Positions 15,331 through 26,237 of a DNA stretch of 64,000 bases are shown in pieces; position 1 is the first letter of the stretch; every line of letters begins with the position of its first letter. Made by a program: the position numbers and the translations under genes. Under the pieces are notes generated by a model. The model made no database searches. It was not told the DNA's origin and saw only the letters and a program-made list of their open reading frames with translations. This stretch comes from Nitrobacter sp051912485 (GTDB taxonomy: Bacteria > Pseudomonadota > Alphaproteobacteria > Rhizobiales > Xanthobacteraceae): assembly GCF_051912485.1 (NCBI RefSeq), contig NZ_CP196822.1, positions 2,418,001 through 2,482,000 of the forward strand, given 5' to 3'.

Positions 15331-16149
15331 TCACTGTCCGCCCAGCTTGTCGGCAAAGAGGCCGATGGTCTTGCGATAGACCTCGGAACGATTCCATTCC
15401 CGCATCGCCTCGAAATTGGCCGAGCCCTCGTGATAGTCGCCGCCGGCCTTCCAGCCGTTGACCCTCAGAAGGTTCGCCGTCGAGGCCAGCACGTCCGGCA
15501 CCGAATGCCGCAGATCGACATGGCCGTTGCCGTCGTAATCGACGCCGTACTTGATGTAGGACGACGGCAGAAACTGGGTCTGCCCGATCTCGCCCGCATA
15601 GGCGCCGACCATGTCGCTCAGCCGCAGATCGCCGCGCTGCAGGATCTTGAACGCCGCCAGTAGCTCGTGCTGGAATAGATCGCTGCGCCGGCAATCATGC
15701 GCCATGGTCGCGAGCACCCGGAACACCGGCAGCTTGCCCATATCGCCGCGGCCGAAATCGGTTTCCAGTCCCCAGATCGCGACGACAATCTCCGGCGGCA
15801 CGCCAAACTGCTTCTCGATTCGCGATAACAGCGAGGCATGACGGTTGAGCATCGCCTTGCCGCCGTTGATACGGCCGGCCGTGACGCGGGTCGCGGCATA
15901 TTGCTCGAAGCTCTTGCGGAAGGTGCCGCGCTGGCGACGGTCGAAATTCAGCACCGCCTGGTCCTGTTGCACACCGCTGAGCGCCTGCGAAATCACGCCC
16001 TGCGATATGCCGTCGGCCGCTGCCTCCCGCGACATCGCGGCCACGAAGGTGTTGAAGTCGCCGCCGCATTGCGCGGCCTGCGCTGCACCGCCCAGCATGC
16101 CGCTTGCGAGCCAGCCGCCGACAATGAGAGCCAACCCATATCTGAGCAT
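15331..16149 (-). CDS. Lytic murein transglycosylase (MltB family)
   Basis: Cleaves the glycan strands of peptidoglycan with formation of 1,6-anhydromuramyl ends. 272 residues from the ATG at 16149 (AGGAA upstream). Signal peptide in the first 26 residues (GGAAQAAQCGG); a cysteine follows, but the lipobox is not classical. The catalytic glutamate is E129 in GLETDFG, the MltB motif. Further conserved pieces are QTQFLPSSYIKYGVDYDGNG and LASTANLLRVNGW. There is no C-terminal peptidoglycan-binding domain, so this is the short class. It is convergent with the OmpA-type gene. Confidence 0.9.
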   Translation of the reverse strand: MLRYGLALIVGGWLASGMLGGAAQAAQCGGDFNTFVAAMSREAAADGISQGVISQALSGVQQDQAVLNFDRRQRGTFRKSFEQYAATRVTAGRINGGKAMLNRHASLLSRIEKQFGVPPEIVVAIWGLETDFGRGDMGKLPVFRVLATMAHDCRRSDLFQHELLAAFKILQRGDLRLSDMVGAYAGEIGQTQFLPSSYIKYGVDYDGNGHVDLRHSVPDVLASTANLLRVNGWKAGGDYHEGSANFEAMREWNRSEVYRKTIGLFADKLGGQ

Positions 16150-16327
16150 GTTCTGGGATTCCTGTTTCCTGCGCCCGCGGCATCCTGCCATGACGCACCG
16201 TTCGCCGTCAAAAGCCGCCGCGCGAGCCGGCTGCTTGTCGCCTGTGCCAGCCCCGTCGCCGGGCTGGCGCACGCGTTTGCCTCGACTTTTGCTTTGACTT
16301 CCGCCGCGTCTTACCCGACAAGCCCGT

Positions 16328-16564
16328 ATGCCGAAGAAACCCGGAACCAATCCAAAGGGCGAGTTCGCCTTTTTCAATGTCGTTTATGAGGACGGCTCGC
16401 AGCGCTCCAACCGCCGGGTGTCGAGCGAGCTGCTCGGTGGACTCGAGGGCGACGAACCGGCGCGCGCCTTCATCGTCGAGCAGGATCGCCAGATCGCCGA
16501 GAAGGGCGGACGCGTGCCGCTCGCAATCAAGAGCCTCAGCCGCGTCGGCGCGAAGAAGAAGTAG
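16328..16564 (+). CDS. Conserved small hypothetical protein, 78 residues
   Basis: Begins MPKKPGTNPKGEFAFFNVVY and continues EDGSQRSNRRVSSELLGG, with a compact alpha/beta pattern and a lysine-rich C-terminus (RVGAKKK). It has no signal peptide or membrane segment. It is divergent from the transglycosylase gene with about 180 bases between the starts. Homologues occur widely in Bradyrhizobium and relatives as unnamed proteins, as far as I recall. Function unknown; the basic tail would allow nucleic-acid contact. Confidence 0.7.
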   Translation: MPKKPGTNPKGEFAFFNVVYEDGSQRSNRRVSSELLGGLEGDEPARAFIVEQDRQIAEKGGRVPLAIKSLSRVGAKKK

Positions 16565-17218
16565 CGCGGCATGCTTGGGGCTTGCCCCATTCGTGCCAAT
16601 CGAAAGGTCCGCTTAACGCCTGCGCAGTTCGCGCCAGAAACAACCCGCAGCGCTTTGGGCGTGCAAAGCACCCCTGTTGTTTAGCAGCGCGGGGACGCCG
16701 TCGCTTGATTCGTCCCTGCCCTCACAATATGAGGGCGCGCGGAACGCCGGACGACAGCAAAAGTGGATACCAGTTTTGCGTCCGGTCGCGCTCATCTCCA
16801 AAGTTGCGCATGGCTTTATCCCCGAGCCGCTCACTTCGGCCGCTGCCTCATGCACATCGATAAACAGCGCACGAGTTCCTCACCAAAACACCGGATACAT
16901 CCGGCGTATCGCTGACAAGTTTGTCAGCGCAGGCGTGACTTCGATACGCGATGGTTTTTCGGCTTGCTTCGTGCTCTCCCCGGCAACGGTTAAAAACCTG
17001 ACGCCGTCGTCTCCGCGATATCCTTTATGCTCTCGGCTGACGACCAAGGGAGCAGTCCGGAGAGAATGTTACGGATTCCGCTACGCTTACCGTTTACGCC
17101 GGCCTGCGTGCCCGACGTTTCTATTGGCGCAAGCTGTCGAAAAATATCGTTGAGGCCTCAAACTCCAAGCGTTGGGAGATCGGCATCACGACAGCGAAGC
17201 CCTGATAGAAGCAACAAA
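16565..17218. other. Intergenic region with repeat fragments
   Basis: About 650 bases without a supported gene. It contains a copy of the dispersed repeat (16756-16792, GTGGATACCAGTTTTGCG) and a small perfect hairpin GCTGACAA/TTGTCAGC near 16910-16928. Confidence 0.45.
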
Positions 17219-17247
17219 GAAATAAGGAGCTCCATCGCTGGAGCTCC
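17219..17247 (-). terminator. Terminator of the porin-type gene
   Basis: Read on the minus strand, GGAGCTCC is repeated after a six-base loop, and because it is self-complementary the copies pair fully. TTATTTC follows on the minus strand. Confidence 0.75.
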
Positions 17248-17285
17248 TCTCGCCTTAAATTCTAAGTCCAACCCTTCGGCGCTGC

Positions 17286-18014
17286 TTAGAAGTGATAGTT
17301 CACGCCGGCGCGCACGACGTGCATCCGGCTCTGCTCGGTGAGTGAAATGCCGGCGGGAACAAGGCCACCGCCCAAGGCAGCCAAAGCACTCAGGTTGACA
17401 TCGTCCTTGCCCAGGTCAACATACAGGTACTCGGTCTTTACCGACCAATTCGGCGCAATCATATATTCAAGGCCAGCACCCACGGTCCAACCGATCTTGG
17501 TGTTGTCTCCGAGAGGAAGGAGAAAGCTGGTTGACGTCTGGCCATAGGCAAGGCCGCCCGTCACATAGAGAAGCGACCGATCCCACGGCATCACACCAAA
17601 GCGCGCACGGACGGTACCGAAATAGTTCGTCGTCGCGCCAATATCGCCGAGGCCCAGACCGCCACCGCCACCAAGCGCTCCCAATCCAGAAGTGCTCTTC
17701 ACGTTCGCAGCCTGAATATCGGCTTCGAAACCATACAAAATCGCCTGGGCCTGCCAGTTATAACCGATCTGACCGCCACCGATGAACCCGCTGCTGGTGG
17801 TGGTTAACGATGTCGTACCAAGACCACCAAGAGGAGCCCCGTTGAAACCAAGCACCGAATCACCGCCTGCATATCCGGCGTTCGCGCCGATATAAAAGCC
17901 TGTCCAGTTATAACCCGGCGCGAACTGAACCGGTGCCTTCGCGTACAAGTCAGCCGCAGAGGCCGAAGCAACCATCGTCAGCAATGCCGCAGACGCCATC
18001 AAGATCTTTTTCAC
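17286..18014 (-). CDS. Outer membrane beta-barrel protein (Omp25/RopB-like)
   Basis: 242 residues. Signal peptide of about 20 residues (MKKILMASAALLTMVASASA), then the typical start of this family (PVQFAPGYNWTGFYIGANAG), alternating beta strands with glycine-rich turns, and a C-terminal strand ending in VNYHF with the terminal phenylalanine needed for BAM recognition. A conserved late strand reads WSVKTEYLYVDLG. Such 25-31 kDa proteins are major outer membrane proteins of Brucella and rhizobia. A glycine-rich loop around residue 114-126 is unusually flexible. It is monocistronic with its own terminator. Confidence 0.9.
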   Translation of the reverse strand: MKKILMASAALLTMVASASAADLYAKAPVQFAPGYNWTGFYIGANAGYAGGDSVLGFNGAPLGGLGTTSLTTTSSGFIGGGQIGYNWQAQAILYGFEADIQAANVKSTSGLGALGGGGGLGLGDIGATTNYFGTVRARFGVMPWDRSLLYVTGGLAYGQTSTSFLLPLGDNTKIGWTVGAGLEYMIAPNWSVKTEYLYVDLGKDDVNLSALAALGGGLVPAGISLTEQSRMHVVRAGVNYHF

Positions 18015-18246
18015 AACTGCTCTTCCTATCCATTAATCAGAAATGCAGCTCTCGCCCGCCAGTCATAGCAATGACAGAAAAGACACAGGCACTAACCAAC
18101 CGCAGTTGAGAACCGAAAACACTGTGTTGTTGGTCGCAGGTCACGCCCGATGATGACGCGTTGGAAAGCTGGTCGTGTTCTGCGCGGTTTCTGTTAATCG
18201 CACAGCACCACCTCGACGCCTTTCACGAATCCGCTAGTCTCACCGC

Positions 18247-18865
18247 ATGATAACACCCGACCCCGCCTCGGCCTCGACAGCCTTTGATCTTTACTACCTG
18301 CAGAACGGCAAGCATTTCTTCTGGCGCAATCCGAACCACGGCGTGTCGCTGATCGATGCCGGGCGCGACTCCGCGATTGCCTGGCGCACCGAAAGCGGCG
18401 AGGCGGGCCGCAGGCTCTGGACCGACATCGTCTCGGTGAACATGACGTCCGCAACATCCGGCAAGGATATCGTCAACAACTGCCGCATCAACTTTCGCGA
18501 TGGCCGCTTCCTCGTCGTCACCGACGCGGGCACCACCGGCGAAGTCGATCACGACCGCACGCCCGTCTATCGCGACTTCGTGCGCGCGCTGCATCTGCGG
18601 CTGGCGCAGGCCCCAGCGGGCACCATCGCATTCAATGCCGGCGCATCCGAAGGGCGCCACATCGTCATGATGGTGATGGGCGTCATCGCCGCGCTGTTCT
18701 TCGTCGGCACACCGCTGGTGCTGGTGTTCATCGTGCGGGACTGGCCGCGTGCTGCTCACGCTCGGGGCCGGCGCGGCCTTTATCTGGCCGTTCTGGAAGG
18801 TGATCGAGACCAATCGGCCGCGCAGCTACGACCCGCGCCGGCCGCCGGGCGAACTGATGGACTAA
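18247..18865 (+). pseudogene. Frameshifted upstream copy of a duplicated membrane protein gene
   Basis: The frame from the ATG at 18247 matches the intact gene at 19096 almost along its whole length (AFDLYYLQNGKHFFWRN, DSAIAWRTESGEAGRRLWTD, GRFLVVTDAGTTGEVD, PVYRDFVRAL). After the single hydrophobic segment an extra C near 18745 shifts the frame. Dropping one base restores LTLGAGAAFIWPFWKVIETN and PPGELMD with a TAA at 18863-18865, just as in the second copy. Without the correction the protein would run on into a repeat element. It is either a recent pseudogene or a sequencing error. Function of the family unknown. Confidence 0.75.
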
Positions 18866-18869
18866 GCGG

Positions 18870-18983
18870 GATCACGATGGTTTTGGATCGAATCGATCCG
18901 AAAATCATCAGCGTGATCGTTCCCAATTTTTTAGAGCGGGATACGGACGGAAAACCGCTGCACATTTTTCCTCATCCCGCTCT
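18870..18983. repeat. Palindromic repeat elements between the duplicated genes
   Basis: Two adjacent folds. 18870-18918 has GATCACG/CGTGATC outside and GGATCG/CGATCC inside. 18933-18983 is bounded by AGAGCGGGAT and ATCCCGCTCT. The second element type also leaves a half copy near 45750 (CATCCCGCTCT). They separate the two copies of the tandem gene pair. Confidence 0.65.
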
Positions 18984-19095
18984 AACCAGGTTTCGATCTG
19001 GAAACCCGCGTCGTGCCCTCCCCGCGCCCGCCGCAGGTTGCGCCGCAGCGTGAAACCCGTCTCGACGTCGCGCAAAAATCCGCTATGCTCCCGGC

Positions 19096-19722
19096 ATGAT
19101 CGAGCCAGCACCTGCCATTGCACCTGTCATGGCCTCGACGGCCTATGACCTATATTACCTGGTGAACGGCGAACGCTACTTCTGGCGCAGCGCGGGCCAT
19201 GGCGTGACGCTGATTGACGCCGAGCGCGACTCCGCCATTGCCTGGCGCAACCAGGCCGGCGAAGCAGGCCGTCAACTCTGGACCGACATCGTCTCGGTGA
19301 ATATGCCCGACACCGACGGCAAGGATGCCGTCGACAAATGCCGCATCGATTTTCGCGGCGGCCGTTTTCTCATGGTCACCGACGCGGGCATCAGCGGCAA
19401 GGTCGATCGCGCACGCGTGCCGGTCTATCGCGATTTCATCCGCGCGCTGCACGAGCGCCTCGCGGAGGCGCCGGAAGGCGCCATCCGCTTCACCTGCGGC
19501 GTCTCGCCGACGTACCGCAAGGCGATGCTGGCGCTCGGCGTGATCACGGTGCTCCTGTTCGTGGTGGCGCCGGCGGTGCTGGTGGTCGACTTTCACGAAT
19601 GGCGCGCGATCGGCCCGCTGACGGCCGGCGCCACGTTCATCTGGCCGTTCTGGAAGAAGATCGGCACCAACCGACCGCACGTCTACAACCCACACCATCC
19701 GCCGGGCGAGCCGATCGACTGA
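19096..19722 (+). CDS. Membrane-anchored protein of unknown function (intact copy of a tandem pair)
   Basis: 208 residues. An N-terminal soluble domain of about 135 residues (MASTAYDLYYLVNGERYFW, GVTLIDAERDSAIAWRNQAG, GGRFLMVTDAGISGKVDRA) is followed by a transmembrane region around residue 143-165, a second hydrophobic stretch (LTAGATFIWPFW), and a short proline-rich tail (NPHHPPGEPID). There is no signal peptide, so the N-domain is probably cytoplasmic. The upstream neighbour is a frameshifted duplicate, including about 35 bases of similar DNA before the ATG. It is convergent with rpoD. Function not recognised. Confidence 0.75.
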   Translation: MIEPAPAIAPVMASTAYDLYYLVNGERYFWRSAGHGVTLIDAERDSAIAWRNQAGEAGRQLWTDIVSVNMPDTDGKDAVDKCRIDFRGGRFLMVTDAGISGKVDRARVPVYRDFIRALHERLAEAPEGAIRFTCGVSPTYRKAMLALGVITVLLFVVAPAVLVVDFHEWRAIGPLTAGATFIWPFWKKIGTNRPHVYNPHHPPGEPID

Positions 19723-19755
19723 GCGCGGGCTCACACCGCGCCCGGGATGACGGGA

Positions 19756-21909
<2,154 letters not shown>

Positions 21910-22541
21910 TCACAGCTCCTGAAACGCACTCATCGGGAAGCGCGCCCGCTTCCCCCGTGAAATCCGCGCCGCGCCCGGCGCTTGATTTGCGCCGCTCATG
22001 ACGCACACAAAGGGCGGCGCAAATCTCTCGCCACCCCGTCAACCCTCTCGCCGAATGATCGTACCCGCGTTGGACTACGTGTCGGATGACCTAACCTGTC
22101 AGGCCTTGACTTTCTATTAACCCTGTTTTTGCCGCCAAAGCTTGGATTTGGCGAGTTTTTTCACGGTTCCGGGCACCGCCGTCCCGTATCAATTTTGCTT
22201 CAGACACTCCGATTTCTCACCCGGTTCCGGCCTGGGCGCCGTCGACCTTGGGCAGGAGGGCCTCCGTAAGGTAATTCCCTAAGTAAGAAGCGCCGCCGGA
22301 CGATGCAAGCCGATCGGCCGGTATCGGGCGACCGAAAACGTCGCGGGAGGCGCTCGAAGCCGCTGAATTCGATCCAATTTCCGTTCTTTACGGACCCGGT
22401 CGCCGGATCCGCTTCCTGCCCGATAGCTGCCCTGCCCTGCCCCGCCCGGCCCAGCCAGCGGCGGCACAACAGTTTCCTTCGCCGCCGGGGAATGGCCAAG
22501 TTGGGGGCCTGATTCGTCCGTTCCGCGAGAACCAGCCCTGC
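21910..22541. other. Long dnaG-rpoD intergenic region
   Basis: 632 bases with no supported gene on either strand. The frames that stay open have no ribosome-binding site or recognisable product. The region should carry the rpoD promoter(s). The part near 22080-22170 is richer in A and T (TTTCTATTAACCCTGTTTTT), the likeliest promoter zone, but no box pair was convincing. Confidence 0.45.
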
Positions 22542-24443
22542 TCACGCGGCAAGGTGCATCGTCCCGCTCTGTGGCGCCCAGATGCGAATGATATCTTCCG
22601 CCCGCTCCGACAACGTCACGCCCTCAGCGCTGATGCTTTCCTGTTCGGCGTGACCTTCTCGAACCAGACACAACAGTCGCGCGACGGCAGATTCGTCTCC
22701 CTGCCCGGCGTCGAGCCTGGCTCTCTGGATATCATCTTCCAACTCATGCCAGTGCAGAATTTTGATGAAGTGATCCAGGCAATCGGAGACAAAATCGGGC
22801 GGCGGATCGCGACTTAAGATCGGAAAGCGCTCGAACAGTCGATGCCCCCGCTCTTTGCCGGCGCCGGCTTTGCCGTGGACAGTTTGCAGCACGTCATAAA
22901 ATTCTTCGCCAAGCTTGTCCCAGATCACCGAGACCGACAGCTTCGCTTCCGTCACCAGTAACTGAAACAGATGCGACAGAAATTGATCGAATAAATCAGG
23001 AAATTGCAGTCGCAAGACGGCATCGCGCTTGTCCTCGAGCAGGTCAGGATATTGTACGAGCATCCCGAGAACGGTCTTTTGCAGTCCCGAACGCTGCCCT
23101 TCTCCGTCAAACTTGAGTTTTGGATTTAATCTGGAGTCCGCTTCCTTGTAATTGCGGGCCGGCCGCCGGTTGACTTGCCAGAACAGGTTGGCGAGTTGCA
23201 TCCGGGAGGTTCTAAAGAAAGCCGTGTTGACGGCCTGGTCCTGAATCGTCCGCACCAGCGCATAGAGCTTCTGTTCCAACGCAGCTTGTCTGTCGGGAGT
23301 CCGAACATCCTGACCATCCGTCTCGCGATGCCAAAGCACGTCCCACAGCGGCAGGGAGCCGGACAGAACGCTTCTGAACGCCTCGACGCCCTTTTCCCGG
23401 ATCAGGTCGTCGGGGTCTTTCTGCTCGTCCATGAACACGAAGCGGAACGTCTTGCCGACGCGTAGCAAGGGCAAGATGCGGTCGACGGATCGATTGGCCG
23501 CGGCGATGCCCGCGCGATCGGAATCGAAGCAGACGACAGGTTCGGGAGACAGCCGCCATAGCGTGGCGATCTGCTCTTCCGTGAACGCGGTCCCCATCGT
23601 GGCAACCACGGCCTTGATCCCCGCCTGATAGACCGCGATGGCGTCCATGTATCCTTCCACGGCAACGACCGAATTGGCCTCGTGAGCCGGCTGGCGCGCG
23701 CGATGAAAGTTGAAAACGATCGAGCCTTTGTGAAAGATCGAGGTTTCCGGCGAATTCAGATATTTGGGCTGCACGTCCTTCTTGAGAGCGCGGCCGCCGA
23801 ATCCAATGACGCGGCCGCGCTGGTCGTGAATCGGAATGATGATCCGGTCGCGAAAGCGATCATAAGGAACAGGAATATCGTCGCCGGCGATCAACAGACC
23901 GGCTTCGATCATGTCCTCCACCGGGATGCCCTTCGCGCCGAGATATTCCTTCAATGCGAAGCGATCTGCGGCGGCGTAGCCGATCCGGAATTCGACGATA
24001 CTGGACGCCGCTATTGCGCGGTCCGACAGATAGCCCCGCGCTTGCGCGCCGTCACGCGAAGCGAGATTCTGCTCGAAGAACTTGGTCGCGAGGTCCATCA
24101 CCTCGAACAGGGATTTCTGCCGCTGCTCGCGCTGCTCCTCTTCCCTTGAGTTGCGCGGGAGTGGAAGCCCCGCCATCGACGCCAGCCGCTCGACCGCTTC
24201 GGGAAAGGAAACGCCTTCGGTTTCCATCACGAAGTCGAAGATGTTGCCGTGCTTGCCGGTGGAGAAGTCGTGGTAGAATTGTTTCTGGTCGTTCACTGTG
24301 AACGACGGCGTCTTTTCCTGCTGAAACGGCGACAGCCCCTTGAATTCGCGGCCCGCCCGCTTCAGCTTCACGCGCCGGCCCACGACTTCCGAAACCGGAA
24401 GGCGCGCCTTGACCTCATCAATAAAGCTGGGCGGGAAACGCAT
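22542..24443 (-). CDS. dnaG: DNA primase
   Basis: Makes RNA primers at the replication fork. 633 residues from the ATG at 24443 (a GTG four codons upstream is possible). The N-terminal CHC2 zinc-binding domain is recognisable (GREFKGLSPFQQEKTPSFTV, KQFYHDFSTGKHGNIFDF), but all four usual zinc ligands are replaced: S38, Q41, D59 and T62. The TOPRIM catalytic core is complete, with VAVEGYMDAIAVYQAG (E and metal sites) and CFDSDRAGIAAA. The C-terminal helicase-binding domain is of normal length. I recall similar loss of zinc ligands in other alphaproteobacterial primases. Upstream of rpoD on the same strand. Confidence 0.96.
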   Translation of the reverse strand: MRFPPSFIDEVKARLPVSEVVGRRVKLKRAGREFKGLSPFQQEKTPSFTVNDQKQFYHDFSTGKHGNIFDFVMETEGVSFPEAVERLASMAGLPLPRNSREEEQREQRQKSLFEVMDLATKFFEQNLASRDGAQARGYLSDRAIAASSIVEFRIGYAAADRFALKEYLGAKGIPVEDMIEAGLLIAGDDIPVPYDRFRDRIIIPIHDQRGRVIGFGGRALKKDVQPKYLNSPETSIFHKGSIVFNFHRARQPAHEANSVVAVEGYMDAIAVYQAGIKAVVATMGTAFTEEQIATLWRLSPEPVVCFDSDRAGIAAANRSVDRILPLLRVGKTFRFVFMDEQKDPDDLIREKGVEAFRSVLSGSLPLWDVLWHRETDGQDVRTPDRQAALEQKLYALVRTIQDQAVNTAFFRTSRMQLANLFWQVNRRPARNYKEADSRLNPKLKFDGEGQRSGLQKTVLGMLVQYPDLLEDKRDAVLRLQFPDLFDQFLSHLFQLLVTEAKLSVSVIWDKLGEEFYDVLQTVHGKAGAGKERGHRLFERFPILSRDPPPDFVSDCLDHFIKILHWHELEDDIQRARLDAGQGDESAVARLLCLVREGHAEQESISAEGVTLSERAEDIIRIWAPQSGTMHLAA

Positions 24444-24588
24444 GCGCCGTCTCACTCAATCTCGGCGGCGGGTATAACTGCCTGCCGCCACCCATGCGAA
24501 TCAGCTAGGCACTTTTTAATATTGTACTATATTTGTTCTCAAACATATCCCCTGCTTTCCCCACCTGTCCACAGACACCGGAAGTGAA

Positions 24589-25137
24589 ATGACGTTCACA
24601 GTCTTCACCGGCGGCGACACCGGCGCCTGGAATATCCTGTCCATTGCTCCCGTCATCGGCGAAAGCCTCGTACCGGCGTCTCATCTGGGGATCGCGCCGA
24701 GCGTCTCGCTGGGCGACGCGTCCGCGACGCCATGGCAGCTTCGCGGCGTCGCCAGCCACGTGCGCTACGTCGAACGCGCCGAGAAAAATGCGCTGACCTC
24801 GGCGCAGGCCGGGCTGGGGCGCACGGAGGCGACCCGCGCGGCGCTGATCCCCATCAAGAAGTCGGCCGCATGGTGGGAGCTGACGCAGGAAGAACGGCGG
24901 AAAATCTTCGAGGACAAGTCGCACCATATCGCCGCCAGCCTCAAATACCTGCCCGCCATCGCGCGACAGCTCTATCACTGCCGCGATCTCGGGGAGCCAT
25001 TCGATTTCCTGACCTGGTTCGAATACGCGCCGGAACACGCAACGATGTTCGAAGACCTCGTCGGCGTCCTGCGCGCGACCGACGAATGGACTTATGTGGA
25101 GCGCGAGGTGGATATTCGATTGGCGCGCGCGGTATGA
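24589..25137 (+). CDS. cld: Chlorite dismutase, short dimeric type
   Basis: Heme b enzyme converting chlorite to chloride and dioxygen, in the cytoplasm. 182 residues, the short clade. It resembles, from memory, the structurally studied Nitrobacter winogradskyi enzyme: starts MTFTVFTGGDTGAWNILSI, with KKSAAWWELTQEERRKIFE, then DKSHHIAASLKYLPAIARQL. H113 fits the proximal heme ligand and R126 the distal arginine (one less than the numbering I recall for the N. winogradskyi protein). Both are intact, so activity is plausible. Its stop overlaps the ATG of the next gene (ATGA), indicating translational coupling. Nitrite oxidisers may meet chlorite made by nitrite oxidoreductase acting on chlorate. 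Confidence 0.88.
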   Translation: MTFTVFTGGDTGAWNILSIAPVIGESLVPASHLGIAPSVSLGDASATPWQLRGVASHVRYVERAEKNALTSAQAGLGRTEATRAALIPIKKSAAWWELTQEERRKIFEDKSHHIAASLKYLPAIARQLYHCRDLGEPFDFLTWFEYAPEHATMFEDLVGVLRATDEWTYVEREVDIRLARAV

Positions 25138-25934
25138 CAGCCCTTGATGCGCAGCCGGCAATCATCACCCTGCATGAACCGCCCGTCATCGAGCGCAATG
25201 TCTCCGGCGCCTCGCCCTTCCTGCTGACCTGCGACCACTATGGACGCCTAATTCCCGACGCGCTCCGCGATCTCGGCTTGCCGGAAAGCGAGCGGCAGCG
25301 GCATATCGCGTGGGACATCGGGATTGCCGGCGTCGCCGAACGTGTTTCGAAGGCACTGGATGCGCATCTGATCGCGCAGCGCTATTCGCGACTGGTGATC
25401 GACTGCAACCGCCCGCCGGATGTCGCAAGTTCGATTCCGTCAGTCAGCGAAGCCACCGTCATTCCGGGCAACGAGGCTATTTCACAGGCCGAGGCCGACG
25501 CCCGGAGGCGCGCGATCTTCGAGCCGTACCATCGCCGGATCAAAGAGGCGATCGATGGCCGGCTGGCGCAAGACCGCCCAACCGTGCTGATTTCGCTGCA
25601 CAGTTTCACGCCGGTCTATGCCGGAATAGCGCGGCCATGGCATATCGGCACGCTCTACCATCGCAGCACGGTTCTGCCGCACCTTTTGCTGTCGCTGCTG
25701 CGTGACGAGGGCGATCTCGTGGTCGGCGACAACAAACCTTATGCGGTGAGCGACTTAACCGACTACACCATTCCGGTGCATGGCGAGGCGCGCGGGCTGA
25801 TGAACACCGGCATCGAGATCAGGCAGGATTTGATTGCCGATGAGGCCGAACAGACGCAATGGGCGGATCGGCTGACGCGAATGCTGCGCGAGATCGAGAC
25901 GGCGCTGATCACACCGCAATCGTCTTACGCTTAG
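25134..25934 (+). CDS. N-formylglutamate amidohydrolase family protein
   Basis: Predicted zinc hydrolase of the NFGase family (histidine catabolism type HutG, or a broader deformylase/amidohydrolase role). 266 residues from ATG 25134, which overlaps the cld stop. Motifs: FLLTCDHYGRLIPDAL with the conserved DH, HIAWDIGIAGVAERVS, YSRLVIDCNRPP and LISLHSFTPVYAG. No hut genes lie nearby, so a role in histidine degradation is not supported here. The overlap with chlorite dismutase is the strongest clue to a shared context. Confidence 0.85.
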   Translation: MTALDAQPAIITLHEPPVIERNVSGASPFLLTCDHYGRLIPDALRDLGLPESERQRHIAWDIGIAGVAERVSKALDAHLIAQRYSRLVIDCNRPPDVASSIPSVSEATVIPGNEAISQAEADARRRAIFEPYHRRIKEAIDGRLAQDRPTVLISLHSFTPVYAGIARPWHIGTLYHRSTVLPHLLLSLLRDEGDLVVGDNKPYAVSDLTDYTIPVHGEARGLMNTGIEIRQDLIADEAEQTQWADRLTRMLREIETALITPQSSYA

Positions 25935-25942
25935 AGTCCCTC

Positions 25943-26156
25943 ATGATCGATATCAGCGCGTTCAAACCCACCTTCGTCTACACGATCTACATCGCCTCCA
26001 CGCCGGACAAGGTGTGGCAGGCTCTGACCAGAGCGGAGTTCAGCCGGCAATATTTCTCTGGCTTCGCCGTCGAACTTCAGGAGCGTGTCCGCGGCCGTTT
26101 CGCCCGCGCGCATGTTGGCGGCGCTCAAAAAGCTTGGAATCAAGCCGCCGGGATAA
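25943..26156 (+). pseudogene. SRPBCC/AHSA1-type gene with an internal deletion
   Basis: The ATG at 25943 begins MIDISAFKPTFVYTIYIAST with PDKVWQALTRAEFSRQYFSG, the N-terminus of an activator-of-Hsp90-like START-fold protein (usually about 150-220 residues). After 50 residues the similarity jumps, in another frame, to MLAALKKLGIKPPG and a TAA at 26154-26156, which is how such proteins end. The middle of the gene is therefore lost. It is probably inactive. It follows the amidohydrolase gene after eight bases. Confidence 0.7.
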
Positions 26157-26195
26157 TGGTCGCGCCCACACCGAAGATTGAAAATCCACGAACTG

Positions 26196-26225
26196 AAAAG
26201 GCCCCGGATATCCGGGGCCTTTTTC
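26196..26225. terminator. Bidirectional terminator
   Basis: AAAAGGCCCCGGATATCCGG continues to GGCCTTTTT: a perfect palindrome with A-run and T-run, usable on both strands. It ends the cld cluster from the left and the DUF3309 gene from the right. Confidence 0.92.
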
Positions 26226-26237
26226 GTTTTGAGTAAC

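Noticed and set aside
19723..19755. GCGCGG/CCGCGC hairpin between the duplicated gene and rpoD as a terminator
   Set aside because: The stem is only six base pairs and no T-run is present on either strand, so it is not listed as a terminator.
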